Shown here piece by piece: positions 36,147 to 48,600 of a DNA stretch of 64,000 nt. Under the pieces are notes generated by a model that did not search any database, was not told the DNA's origin, and was given only the letters and a program-made list of their open reading frames with translations. A program made the translations under genes and the position numbers. Numbering within the stretch: position 1 is the stretch's first letter; every line of letters begins with the position of its first letter. The stretch is from Rhodamnia argentea. Lineage: Eukaryota > Streptophyta > Magnoliopsida > Myrtales > Myrtaceae. The stretch covers positions 21,686,283 through 21,750,282 of the forward strand of contig NC_063156.1 in assembly GCF_020921035.1 (NCBI RefSeq), read 5' to 3'.

Positions 36147-37475
36147 TTTTATCAGTAAAGGCCTCTAATAGATATTGCTTTAATAAGCACATGAAGTGAC
36201 CATATCAATTTCAAAGAAAAGGCCCCACCTCGCAGATCGAAAGACACTTTTGTTTCTTTTCTTTTTGAATTTTTTCCTTTCTCTTTTCTTTTTTTATCTT
36301 ATCTTTTTCTTTTGTCTTTTTTCCTCTTTCCTCCGTTGAACTCGCGAACTCAGGCGAGGGTTGCCCTAGCTTGACAATTATTTAGTGAGCGCAATGTTCA
36401 CAAATTCAAAAGGAAAAATATTATAATCCGTATGTCTTTTCATAACTACCTACGTGCATAGATACCTAAAATTTCAAATGTGTCTTGCGTACTCAAGGGA
36501 AAATTATATACTCATATGATAGTGTGGAATTCGATAATATTACTCGTTTGTCAAATGTACCATACACAGCAAAGTTAAAAGGTATTCATTGCCATTAATC
36601 AAATATATCAGGTGCGATCACATCTCTTTTCAGTTTAAACATCACCCTTTTTTCTTTAGGGGGGGGTTGATTTGATGCTTGTACGACATTTCCTGTAGTA
36701 ATCCGTAACCCGCAATGGAATTGATGGTAAGACGTTAGAGAGAAGATTGTTGGAATTGTACAACAAGCACCATGAAATGATAGATCATCCCAGACATCTC
36801 AACTGTCAAGTTCCTTATAAACATCAATGTCTATGCTCTCATTTCGTTCAGCACATCTTCAGACACGAGCAATCTTGCGACCATGCATTCGTAGGCGGAG
36901 GAGGACTCAAAGCTGCGAAAGGATCAAATGACGAACAATAGCTAACGGAAATAACCCCAAAACTGGTCTAGTTCGATATAGCAGCCTCAGCTTGAGATAA
37001 GAGACACTTGAAAAGGTCGTTCGCTGCAGAGGAACTTGCAGTTTCGAAAGTTGAAACCCAATCCCCGTGTATGTCATTGAATTTCAATTAGACCCAGAAG
37101 CAACGGATCCCTCATAAAAGAATAAGCAAAGTTATAGAAGCATAGTCACCCATCATGTTGGAGAATTCTCTTAACAGTGGGCAGTGTACATCTGGACACA
37201 AGAATGAAACAATCACAAAGGTGGAGATAAATAAGCTAAAATGCATCCTATGGTTCTGCAGCACAATAAGAAATCATGCTACCATCCCATCCCCATCCAG
37301 AAATGTCTCCTACAGTAAGTAATCCAGAAAAAATGAAAAACAATTTCCTACTATCAAAGAGGAACGTATAAGACCTGACCCTTTCTCTGCTATCGGTTCA
37401 CAGCTCCCCAAAACAGAAGCAGTGCGATTTACCCTAGACACACAAAAACAATATCATGCAACCATATTATGGGCT
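36147..37475. other. Spacer and DEG9 3' flank
   Basis: AT-rich spacer, with the 3' UTR of the minus-strand DEG9 gene on the right (perhaps about 36950-37475). A T/CTTTT-rich stretch lies at about 36249-36330. The frame at 36747-36941 is short and unrecognised. Confidence 0.5.
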
Positions 37476-37744
37476 TCAGCTCTTCAGATCATCAGACATC
37501 GCTGACGGTATGCAGTGGGTTTTGAGTATATCCAGGGTAGCTGCTTTTGCAGTCTCTGTTCGAAGAACTACAATCTGCAAAAAAGGATGCCAATAAAGAG
37601 AGAACAAAACAAACAAGTGCGAGGACATGACGCCAGTCTTTACCGGTGCTACATTTGCGCAACAATACAGACATGCCAATGGACTACCATTGGATCACAC
37701 TCCTATGCATGCCTAGAGAGCATACAAATGTGCACAAGATGTGT

Positions 37745-37785
<41 letters not shown>

Positions 37786-37811
37786 TGTGTGTGTGTGTGT
37801 GTGTGTGATGT

Positions 37812-37844
<33 letters not shown>

Positions 37845-40800
37845 GTATTCCAGATCAAATTTCAGAAATTCTTCCTTGCAGTTCTCCACCATGCTGGCTA
37901 AGCTCTTCAAGTTTTCCACAGGTTTACCATTGAAAGCAAGAACCTAAACATGCCCAACAAGATGGCTTCAAAATTTGGCATGCTAAAGCATAGAATCCAA
38001 GAAAAAAGTAAATAAAGCTGTTGCTCACCTGAGTGTTTACAATGCCTTCGTACCCAATGTTGATATCAGCCGCCAGCACCTACCGTGTGTCGCCAAAAGT
38101 AGACAGAAAAACGAATCAGATCCTACAGCGGATAAACCCATACATTAGTATAGGCAATGATGATGCCATAATTCTTCGAGCTTCATGGGTTGATAGTTGA
38201 ATGGAGAAAGGATGATATGGTGGATGTGTACGGGGAGAGTACCTGAGAAACCACAACAAGCTGCTCACCCGGTGATTGTGGCATTGAATGCAAGAGTTTG
38301 TCCAACAGCTTCACGGGAGTTTCAGATTCATCCTTATACTGAAATACAGCCAAAGCATGAGCAAAATAATTCGTAAAATGTCATAGCTTGTAACATCTAC
38401 CACAGAATCTATAAAGCTAAAACAAGCATAGCAGGTCAAGAGATCTACATGTCGAAAATACGTGACTGGGAGTAAGAGACATGATAAATAAACAAGAAAT
38501 TCAAAATCCCTGATGAAAAGGTGGCAATCTAAAAATAGAAAAAAATCAATTCCAACAAAAAATAGACGGGTGCTCATTGTATAATGAGCAGATAATGATG
38601 ATAGCATCCATGAGTATATATGTTATCATAGCTCGTTACACAAACGATGAGCACAAAAATGCACATGTTTACATAGAAGGGCTCCAAGTCAAAAACGCAC
38701 CTCAGAACGAAGATATGGAACAGAGACGGTGCTAAAAACGAATCCAGCAATTATATAGTAGGAGGGCGGCCTGCCTTCATTGTGCAATGGGATGACCCTC
38801 TTGTGAGTAGCAAGTTTCACATTAAATGTATAGATTTTGGAATCGCGCAGGACTTTGATCACTGAATTATCCCCTGTGTACTTCTGCGAGACAAGGTAAC
38901 TGAAGCCAATACGCTCTCCATGACGAGAAGGTACTAGAGAATACCCAGAACAAGTAGTAAAGGGTCAGATCACGAGTAGTGTACATGAAATGCAAGTAAT
39001 AATAAAGTGGGACAAAAAAAAATGGATTTCATTAAAAATGCCCGCAGGGCACTTGTTAAGCAATCAAATAAGAAGATGTTGCAATTTCAAATACATGAAT
39101 TGTCCCCGTAATATGCACAATTGGTTTTTGAAAAATTGAATATTTCCTCATTAAAATTGCTTCACATGTGCCCCGGGAGCACTTATTAACAAGACAGGGA
39201 CATAAATATCTGTGTGCGCGCGTGCCCGCTCAAACTCATCATGATACCCCATTGCAAGGTTGCAAGTTTTAGCAACAAAGCCTCATATTCAAAGCTCAGC
39301 ATTTCCCCTAAAAGAAGTAGGATTCTTCAACTTCATAATCTTTCTCTTGAACTACTTACTTTTTCAAGTAAAATCATGCATACGGCCAAACAGAATTTAA
39401 AGATGTCCTTTTAAAAAGCAAAAGACAAAATAGATGATAAAAAATCAAGAGATGCATCAGTCGCTAATGCTGCTAAATTGTCAGAACGACCTAATAGAAA
39501 TTTTAAAAATACAGAATAAATAATTAAGTTTCTTTAAGATGATTAGCTCTTAGAGAAGCTCTAGGCTTACCAGTTCCATCATTGGCAATATCAACCCCAT
39601 CGAAGCTGAGAATGATATCTGATGGCTTCAGGACTGCAGATTCTGGAGAGGTAGGATCAACTCTTTTAATGCGCACACCCTTTTGATCAGCATTCATGCT
39701 CATTGCCATACGTAAATCGGGATTTTCCATCTTCTGCCACTCAATCCCAAAAATAGGAAAACCTGTGTCATGAAAAAAAAACAATCAAGAAGATAGGAAA
39801 GCACATCAGAGAAGGCCCGTGTATGTTCTTTGGGGGATTTGGGTTTTCTTTTTTTCGGGTTCTCATGCGTGCGGGGTTTGAAAAGTACCCGTATATGCTC
39901 CATTCTTCCCATAGTCTCTAATAAAATGCATGATTACTGGTGTTGGTATGACATAACCAATGTTCTCCACATCTTCTTGTTTAAGGGACTGAAACGCAAT
40001 ACCCACACAATTGCCCTTATTATTAAAGGCAGGGCCACCCGAATTGCCAGAATTTATAGCTGCATCAATCTTGAACCATGACCATAGAAAGGTATCAGAC
40101 AATGTTTAATGTGTCAGAAGACGTACCTAATGCCTGCCATAAATGTTAAAAAATTATAAGATCAGTAACATATAAAATGAAAACCTGCAGTCCGAGCAGC
40201 TCAGTAGAACCATGGACATATGACAAGATCTCGATACGTGATACCACACCACTAGTCACAGATACTGTGTCTCCGCCAACAGGATAGCCGACAACAGTCA
40301 CAGCATCCTGAAGTGCAGGCAAATCACCAAACTCCACAGATGACACTCCTTCCCAAAAGTCATCATCATCAACCGAAAGCATAGCTGCATACCACAGAGC
40401 AAACATTTGACTCCAAAATGCAGGGACTATCATATTTCAAATTCATTTCACCCCATGAGCACAATATCACCTAATGTCCCTAAAAAAGATACTTCTACTG
40501 ATAACCAGTATCTCCAAAAGTCATCATCATCAACCGAAAGCATAGCTGCATACCACAGAGCAAACACTTGACTCCAAAATGCAAGGACTATCATATTTCA
40601 AATTCATCTCACTCCATGAGCACAATATCACCTAATGTCCCTAAAAAAGATACTTCTACTGATAAATAGTATCATTTTACCACGCAGCATGCGTCCTTTC
40701 AAGTAGTCTAGAAACTTAACTCAATAAACTTCTATAATCTCACGGAACGTTTCAATCAGTGAGTACCCAAGACCTGTTTCTAGATGTCAAGAATGCTAGA

Positions 40801-41534
40801 AGCCAGCCTAATCAGAATCACCACAAAACGTATCATAACAAACAATCACAGAGGGACAGAAATCCTACCTTAAACGGTAACAGTATCAGAGGAAATACAA
40901 GAATTCAAAATGTTTACAAGGAAATTATGTAGACTAAGTTCAATGAGGACGTACCAATGTCACATTCAGTCCCAATTGCCAACACCTTGGCCACATACTT
41001 GGTATCAGACCCCCGCTTCTTCACCTTCACTTGCGTGTAATGCTCCACCGAATGAGCATTCGTCAATACTCTCCTCCCCTTAATCACAAATCCACTGCTG
41101 TTACTGCTGTATTGCCTCTTCATCTGCCACGGGAGCGAGAAATTCGGCTCCGTGTGCACACAGAACACTTTCACCACCGAGTCCATCGCCGGGAGCACCC
41201 TCGCCCCAGCCTCCTCTGCCATCTCGGCCGCCACTGCGCGCCGCAGCAAATCGCCTGGGGTCAAAGCGAAGTCGCCGCTCTCGATGCCGCGGGGGACGCT
41301 CCGCGCGGGCATGATGGCCGGCGAGGAAGCTTCGGGTTTCTCCGACGCCTTGTGGCGTTTCCTGCCTCCGCGGCGGCGCCCGGCGGCGCTGCTGGCTGGC
41401 TCGATCATCTCCGCGTTCCCGACGGGGAGTTTCTCGTCGAGGGCGGGGCGAAAGTCGGCGGCTTCGGCAGTGGCGGCGGCCGTTTTGGATTCGGATTCCG
41501 ATTTTCGGCCCCTTTTTCGCTTGGTCTCGCCCAT
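37476..41534 (-). CDS. DEGP9: Protease Do-like 9 (DEG9), nuclear serine protease, 9 exons
   Basis: Trypsin-fold HtrA/Deg protease; Arabidopsis DEG9 is nuclear and degrades the response regulator ARR4. Exons: 40955-41534, 40185-40384, 39889-40069, 39571-39762, 38701-38933, 38243-38338, 38029-38079, 37839-37943, 37476-37574; phases join to 578 residues. The N-terminus is basic and low-complexity ([17 protein letters not shown]), fitting nuclear import. The triad is visible: His161 in LTNAHSVEH, Asp192 in ECDIAML, Ser270 in [13 protein letters not shown]-like sequence follows ([24 protein letters not shown]), then the second conserved C-terminal region ([21 protein letters not shown]). A 161-bp tandem duplication copies the exon 2 acceptor into intron 1, and the donor of intron 8 abuts a long microsatellite. 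Confidence 0.94.
37746..37837. repeat. Compound (GA)n(GT)n(GA)n microsatellite at a DEG9 splice donor
   Basis: About 92 bp of GA, then GT, then a short TGATGTG break, then GA again. On the gene's sense strand the exon 8 donor reads CAACAG|GTCTCTCTC, so the start of intron 8 consists of this repeat. Confidence 0.95.
40353..40674. repeat. 161-bp tandem duplication across the DEG9 exon 2 acceptor
   Basis: Bases 40353-40513 and 40514-40674 are near-identical direct repeats with a period of 161. A handful of substitutions separate them (for example AAACATTTGACT against AAACACTTGACT). The unit holds the last part of intron 1, its AG acceptor, and the first 32 or so bases of exon 2 ([11 protein letters not shown]). 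The upstream copy (in gene direction) therefore carries a second, intact-looking acceptor at about 40545. Confidence 0.93.
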
Positions 41535-43574
41535 CCCCGTTCCAGTTCTATCGACGCAGAGCGCGGACTAGGGCCTTCCGGGTCGGGTAGTGTCCAATTT
41601 CGAATGCGATCGATTGGAACAAGCGGCGGCGGCGACCCTGTGGATTCAAAGAGCGGCGGCGACGAACGACGGAGGTGAAAATGGAGGGAAATGACGTGAA
41701 TCTCTTGGGGTGATTCTTCCTTGTCCCCTCGTCCACGGTACGGTAGTTGCAGAGAGAGACAGAGACAGGAAAAACGACGACCATTTCTCTTTTTTCTTCC
41801 TTAAATTCTCCGTGTTCAGACTGGGATAAGAAACTGAACGCGTGGAAGACAAGTACGCTGTTGGTGTTGCATCCGGGTTGTAGCGAGGATAGCAAGAAAA
41901 AAATTTAGCTCAAGCTAAGGAGCCCGCCTTGCTTGCTAATGATCCAAAAATAATCACATAGATTTAAACTAAACACAATTAAGACGACCCGAAAGGCAAA
42001 AACTTGAAAAATTTTATCTATCTAAAAAAATAGGAACCAAATTCTTGTTAATATTAATAATAAGAGTATCTATAGATTAATTAATATCATTTATAGATGT
42101 ATTTATTAGAAGACTTGGGACTTAAAATAGTAGAAATATCAATCCGGTGTAACTGCTGTAAATGAGGTTCTACTTTTGCTATCATAGAGATCCTAAGTTA
42201 AATTACAACTTAATTGAGCTATTATTACAAATACCAAAAAGGCACAAAAAGTAATTAAAAAGATACCGTATTCGCTGTTGATTTGGATTGAAATCAAAAT
42301 ACTATCCTAAAATCAGGTTGTGAAAACTCGTGGATAGTACTAGATGATCGAATCGATTTCGTTGTGAGAATTTAAAGGGCTAGATTGAACAAACAGAAAG
42401 TTTAGGGACTAGATTGCACATCTTCGGATATTTTTAAAAATGGATTGTACATTTCATAATAGATTAGGGACTTGCAATGACTTTTTCTCCCAATGTAATC
42501 AACAAGAGGATTCCATTGGACATCTAAGTATAGTTCAAAGACAACATTGAACGAACTAAAAATTCATAACCGGCATTCCAAAATTATGCTAAAAGCTTAT
42601 GAACTAGTAGTGTCGTTTTTCCCTTTATTTGAGTAGTTGTGGTTCAAGAAACCTTTTTTTTTTTTTTTTGTTAATTGGTTGGAATTTATTTTTCAAATTT
42701 TAACAAGTCAAACTTACTTATTTTTTTAAAAAAAAATTTGGAGAGCTCGATTAGACGTGGGCTCAGTTTTGCAAATGCGGATCCTATGGGGAGACCCATG
42801 GAATGGGCTTACATTTGCTGAAATGGTGAGCCCAGCCCAATGTCACACGTGCACGAGTGGGAGGTAGCACGAGTTATCGAGCGCAACGGTTACACCTCGT
42901 GACAATGACATGTGAAAAAAAAAATCTATTAATGCGTGATATTTTTTCCAATAAAAAAAAAAGTAAAGGACGAAAAAAGCTAATGTATATGTGTAGAGGT
43001 GTCATGGTTAGCTCGTTGCACCACATTAGTCACCTAATGAATGTCCGATATACTGTTAGGATACACATGTGAGTTGTGTTAGAAAAATGTCATATCGAAA
43101 AATTGGTATGGTATAAAGCGGTTAATATAAGTTCTAGTTGGTCTAGGTGGGTCCAACAGTATCCGTTGATAGACTCGAATTTAGGCTCCCTCTTGACGAT
43201 CTATTCAAGCAAAAGGTATTGAATTTCTACTGTGTGCTCCCTCGCTCTAGTACTTTGACATGCTCCACACTACATTAAGCCAATCAAGCAAATGAATGAA
43301 GCGGCGGGAGAGGCGCGAAGTAACTCGCCCTAAATTTTGGAAAAGGAGCCGATCCTTTCAACTACATCAAAAACCCTTATCGTGAGAAGTTTGGATAGTT
43401 AGGCCTTTGTGCTTATGCCCTCGGGTCATTTGAAAATAAGTTTCCGCCACGACCAAAAGGGATACTCCGGGAGGCAAATTTCATGTAGAGGAATTGGTGT
43501 TGATGCTGCTGCCGACGACAATTCGGACCGTTCGAGCCGAGTGAAGGACTTTGATATCAATAAGCTATTGAAGG
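41535..43574. other. DEG9 5' leader, promoter and spacer
   Basis: The first few hundred bases are the DEG9 leader and promoter, with an interrupted GAGA tract near 41750-41770. AT-rich sequence follows, with A/T runs at 42652-42669 and 42725-42740. A dispersed repeat relic lies at 43063-43195. No gene is recognised. Confidence 0.5.
43063..43195. repeat. Dispersed repeat relic, copy 2 (related to 5704-5817)
   Basis: Shares GTGAGTTGTGTTAGAAAAAT, TCGAAAAATTGGTATGGTAT and a GGGTCCAACAG..GATAGACTCGAA block with the copy at 5704-5817, in the same orientation. The family resembles decayed LTR termini, but its class is unproven. Confidence 0.5.
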
Positions 43575-44189
43575 TAGAGGTGAACGGCTCTGGGTTACGT
43601 GCAGATTCCACCTAGAATCTAGAACTCTACCCATCGGAATATGTTTCTCATTTTTTGAAACCCGAAACCTTCCCTATCACGGGTTTCAAGATCGGTTTCG
43701 GAATCTATAGAGGTTCCACATGTATTCTTAATTGAATGATTATAGTGAATCATCACATTTTTTTTTTGTCTAAGAATCATCACCTTTAACTACCAACATT
43801 TGCTGCTATAATCCATTGACCACATTTCATATTTAGACATACGAATAAATATGAAATATTAACAAAGTAAAATTTCTTAATCATAAATATTGCCGAAAAT
43901 GGAAGTTCACACTAGTGGTTCCAAATTACGCACTCATCATCGGAGACCATAAATTACCACATGATCGCGCAAAGAAATATACCCAAAAAAACACAAAACT
44001 TTGTTACAAATTATATTATAGGTTCCATATTCCACTAACCCGGAACCTAGAACATACCAAACGAAACAGGTTCCCCAATTTTTAAAACCCGAATCCTACC
44101 CTACATATCTTGAAACTTAAAACCGGACGGTTTTCTCACTTGTCCGATTTCGGATTTTAGATTTTATTGTGGAACCATGCTCACCTCTA
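43575..44189. mobile_element. hAT-like MITE (615 bp) with 8-bp target duplication
   Basis: Terminal inverted repeats begin TAGAGGTGAAC on the left and TAGAGGTGAGC on the right (reverse complement), the classic hAT-type start. Subterminal sequences are also inverted (TTTGAAACCCGAAACC against TTTTAAAACCCGAATCC in opposing arms). The flanks are ATTGAAGG (43567-43574) and ATTAGAGG (44190-44197), matching at 6 of 8, the size expected for hAT. There is no coding sequence; the element depends on another's transposase. Confidence 0.75.
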
Positions 44190-45658
44190 ATTAGAGGGAA
44201 AGCTGAAGACAATGCTCAAGAGGCAGCTCTTGAACCCTCAGTCAAGACAAAACTTGAAACGCAAGTTACACAGATGAAAAAGTGCCCCAGAGTTCAAACT
44301 CATCCACAGAATGGATTATACCCCCATCAAAAGTGCCACTTCTAAACAGCCATCATGGTGACCAGCATTGAAGACTAAGCAATCTTGCACAGAGAAAGAT
44401 GCATTCATGATGGACCAAAGAGCACAAACATGCTCAATAACATGCCTTTAAGCAACAAATTTTTTTATTTTTATTTTATATCTGGTGTAAGAAGGAAAGA
44501 GAAATGAAAATGGTGGTTCCATAATACCTTAAGCTGAACATTACATAAAATAAATTATTGCTTATCGAGTAATTAGTAGCTCCATATAAAAGTTACCATT
44601 CTTGTATCAAAATTACTACCGGAATATATAAATAAAAGGTCTTTTATCACGAAGATCTACTAATAAGCGTTACCGGTTACAGATATATTTTTAAAGGTTT
44701 CACTGAAGACATCAATCTCCTTTCCTATGACTTTTCTTTTAACAGATGTGCGCAATTCCTTCATTTTATTCATTCTTGCTTCATCTTTACTCTTGTCTTC
44801 AACCAACCCTCTTAAAGAGTAAAGTATAGCTGCTACCCTAGCTAGCTTGAGTCCCCACTTCTTTTTCATCTATGAAAACCATGTGATGGAAAGAAATCAG
44901 AACCCTACCATCTGGCAAATTCAATGTTAGGAAGTCTGTCGAGCATCCTTGATACGTTAGCCATGAAGTCCTCAACCTGAAAAGTTATAAAAGAATAATT
45001 TTCATTTTCAATCGAAGTCCGAAGAATTCTATACGCATATTGTAGAATCGCCGTACTTTATGTGTTCAAAGCACTCCCAACTTGTTTTACCGCGACGTAG
45101 TAAGCACATTGAAGCATTGTTTGATGTAAGTTATCATGATATGATAAAAAGACAAATATAAGTTTCCAAGAATTGCCCCACCCCAATTGTTTAATGGGGT
45201 TAGTTGCATGAGGGCTATAAAATTTGGTGAACCGTTGACCAGGAGCCGTCCAGGCAGTGGAAGACCGTCATACGTAGTCCATTGTTTTTCTGGGATTATC
45301 AGTTTGATTCATAAATTTCCCAAGTTGTCTCCTCGAACCGGGCCAATAAAGTTTCCCGCTATTAATGTCGAAGATTATCAAACCCCGCAATGTTTAGCCG
45401 AGCCAAGCAGATATCAACAGCACAACAAAGTACAAAAGAACAGCTAATGAGTGAGAATCATGTGATCCACCGCAATTACAGACACACTTGCTCGAATCAT
45501 TAAAGGCATTAAGCCTGTTCTTCTTCTCCAGCAGCAACGAGATATAGCCCCCAAAAAGCAAAAAACGAAGTTCACAAAACCCAGAATTTCAGAATTTCCG
45601 CTTTCTAGATTCAAGGAAGCTTCTTTGTTCCTTTCTTCCTGGTGGGGGTGTTTCTTCA
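44190..45658. other. Spacer and ROP gene 5' leader, with a possible unrecognised minus-strand gene fragment
   Basis: Bases near 45450-45658 should be the ROP leader and promoter. At 44660-44869 a minus-strand frame (MKKKWGLKLARVAAILYSL and onward) follows an AG acceptor, and an upstream piece at about 44900-44970 (VEDFMANVSRMLDRLPNIEF) lies between an acceptor and a possible donor. Together they look like two adjacent exons, but I recognise no family, so no gene is called. Confidence 0.35.
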
Positions 45659-48600
45659 ATGGCTGCGAGCGCGTCAAGATTCATCAAATGTGTGACGGTT
45701 GGTGATGGGGCTGTGGGCAAGACGTGCATGCTCATCTGCTACACCAGCAACAAGTTTCCAACTGTATGTTCTCCCCCTTTTTATCCAAAAAGTATAACAA
45801 GAAGGAAGAAAAGAGAGCAAATGGCTTGTTGACTCATTGGGACTTCTTGGGTATCCCAGTCCTTGATAAATTGTTTGCCTTTCTTGATTTTTGTAATGTT
45901 GTGTTTTTCTGATTCTAGGTTTCGCCCCCTTTTTGTTTTTGTTGCCCTTTGGTTATAACATTACAAGAGTTAGTGCCTTTTTTCGTCTCAAGATTCCTGT
46001 GAACAGCTTTTGCTTTATGGCCAGTATTTTGTAACCCCTCAAATTGCGTTCCTTTCTCCTTTAAGTTGTGGTTCTTTATCTTACACGAGTGGAAGAGATG
46101 GATCATATGTTGCATTCTTTAATTTGTCAGCTTTTTTGCTTTTCTTATATCTTTGTTGCATCTAAATCTTTCTGGTTATCTGTAATATGATCAGGATTAT
46201 ATACCAACAGTGTTTGATAACTTCAGTGCAAATGTAGTAGTTGAAGGTACCACTGTGAACCTGGGACTCTGGGATACTGCTGGTAAGAACTCGGTGCTCT
46301 CAATGATGTTTAGAGTTTTGAAAGGCCATTGTACTTGGATTTCATGGGCCTATTCAATTTGGTTGCCGTAATCATTTTTCTGAGTGCATTGTTTTGTTGC
46401 ACTGCATATGCTTTTGGATGCCAGGGCAAGAAGATTACAATAGATTAAGGCCCCTAAGCTACAGAGGAGCAGATGTCTTTGTCTTGGCTTTCTCTTTAGT
46501 TAGTCGAGCTAGCTACGAGAACATACTTAAAAAGGTTCCACTTCGAAATCGTTATTTCCATAATTTTCTGTTGCACTACTCGATGGTTTAGTTTCGAGTT
46601 TCTGATGATGATCTGTTGGCCAGTGGATCCCTGAACTCCAGCATTATTCGCCTGGAATCCCTCTGGTCCTTGTGGGCACCAAATTAGGTAAGTTAAACGA
46701 CTTATCTATACTGTGAAGGCTGCAATTCCACAATCCTCGTCTTGGTTGTTGATATTTTTCTGGCTTTGTGTGATCGTTAAGTCAGGCGGTTGAGTTGAAT
46801 AAGTGGACTCCTTTCAGTGTCTCACTGCTAGTTGCTTGGAATAGCACTTTTATGATATTGTAATACTTCTGTGCAAGCACCATACAAGGAGCAACTCTTT
46901 AAGTTGGGTTTTAGCGAAAATTTCTTTATGAGAGCTTGGAGTGATATCGAGCACAGCTTGTATAATACCACATCACCTAAGATTTAGAGCTTCTCAAGTT
47001 GACTCGACTCTTGAAGCCTTAAGTTCACTAATGGGGTTCTGGTAAACAATTGTTTTCAACTCTTTCGGCTCCTTGTAATGCAATAATGTGCAATACTCTG
47101 AACTGATCATTAATTTGCTTCGAGAACCTAGTAGATTTGAAGGGTTTCTGTAGCCTTCTTCTGCCCTTGGTGTACCTTTCATTTTGGCTCAGGCAGTCTC
47201 ACAATTGATTCCAGGCTTGATGTCTAATGTTGGTGAAACCATCTTAGTTTTGTCTCTCTCAACCTATCCTGAAGTGCGACTCCTTTAACTTGACCTGTTC
47301 GTAGATATCATGCCTTTATGCTTGACTTGAACTAACTTAGTATGTGAGATCACTTGCTCGTGTTAGGCTTGTGAAGCATAAATGATCTAATAGCATATAT
47401 TGGAGTGACTGTATTGCTTAGAGATGATTAAGAGAATGCCACTAAATCAATTTGCTCAAGACTTTCTATATTGAGGACTCAGAAACGTGTTACTCAAGTT
47501 TTCATATAACTTTGGTTGTTGCTGCTGTTTGCAGTGGCATTGGTGCTGTTCATTGTATACTAATGGCACCCCTGTCCATTAAAAAAAAATACCATCTGGT
47601 TTCTGGAGTGTTGACATGTTGCACTTTCTATGGATAATGGATAGTAGCATTAAGTTTATGTACTAGTGATCTGGATAGAAAATCTTGAATTGGCATCACC
47701 ATAGGAAACTGGTTGTTGGATCTAGATGATAGAAAAATCTTTTGGGAGTTGGCATCAATTAGATGGATCGTCTTTACCATAAGATTCTTGAATGTTTGAT
47801 TACACATGCTAGGTTAGGGTGAAAGGTTATTAAAGTAAACACACTGACTTTTGCACGGATTCTTCGTGAACAACTTCTGAAATAGGTCTACTTTTCAGTA
47901 TCATGCAAAGAGGTTTATTTGTCATGATCAGTACGCAGAGAATGTTCATCCTTTCCTAATTGCGAATTCCAGTTAATCATGTCATTAGTCACCAAATAAG
48001 TCATTCACAAACAGCATGTCATATCTATAGAGAATTCTGCATATATTTCCCTTCCCAGTTCCTCCTTTCATTCTTGAGTTCTTTAACTCTTTTGCTCTTT
48101 CTATTGCTTATTAAGTGTTCTAAGAATCTGAAACCACCACCACCACCCCCCCAAAAAAAAAAAAGAAAAAGAAAAAAGTGTTCTAAGAAGAGAATCATTC
48201 TAGAGGGCTAAAACTTCCATTGCTTCTGTTAAATTCTATGGAATCCGGAGTATATTCTTCCTGGTATTAGTCTTACTAGGCAATGTTATTTCCATTTTAA
48301 TGAATTATAAGAAATATGTAGATCTTCGCGAGGACAAGCACTATTTAGCCGATCATCCTGGTCTAGTGCCTGTTACCACTGCACAGGTTTGGTATCTATT
48401 CAGCACCTCATCATGCATCAACAGTATATATGACTTGGTCTACTAATTGTGATGGATCTATGCTTTCAGGGTGAGGAGCTTCGCAAACAAATTGGCGCTG
48501 CATATTACATTGAGTGCAGCTCCAAAACACAACAGGTGCTTAAAATCACCCATTGGTTTTGTGCAATTCAAATTAACTAATGTCCGTAGTAGAGCTACAC

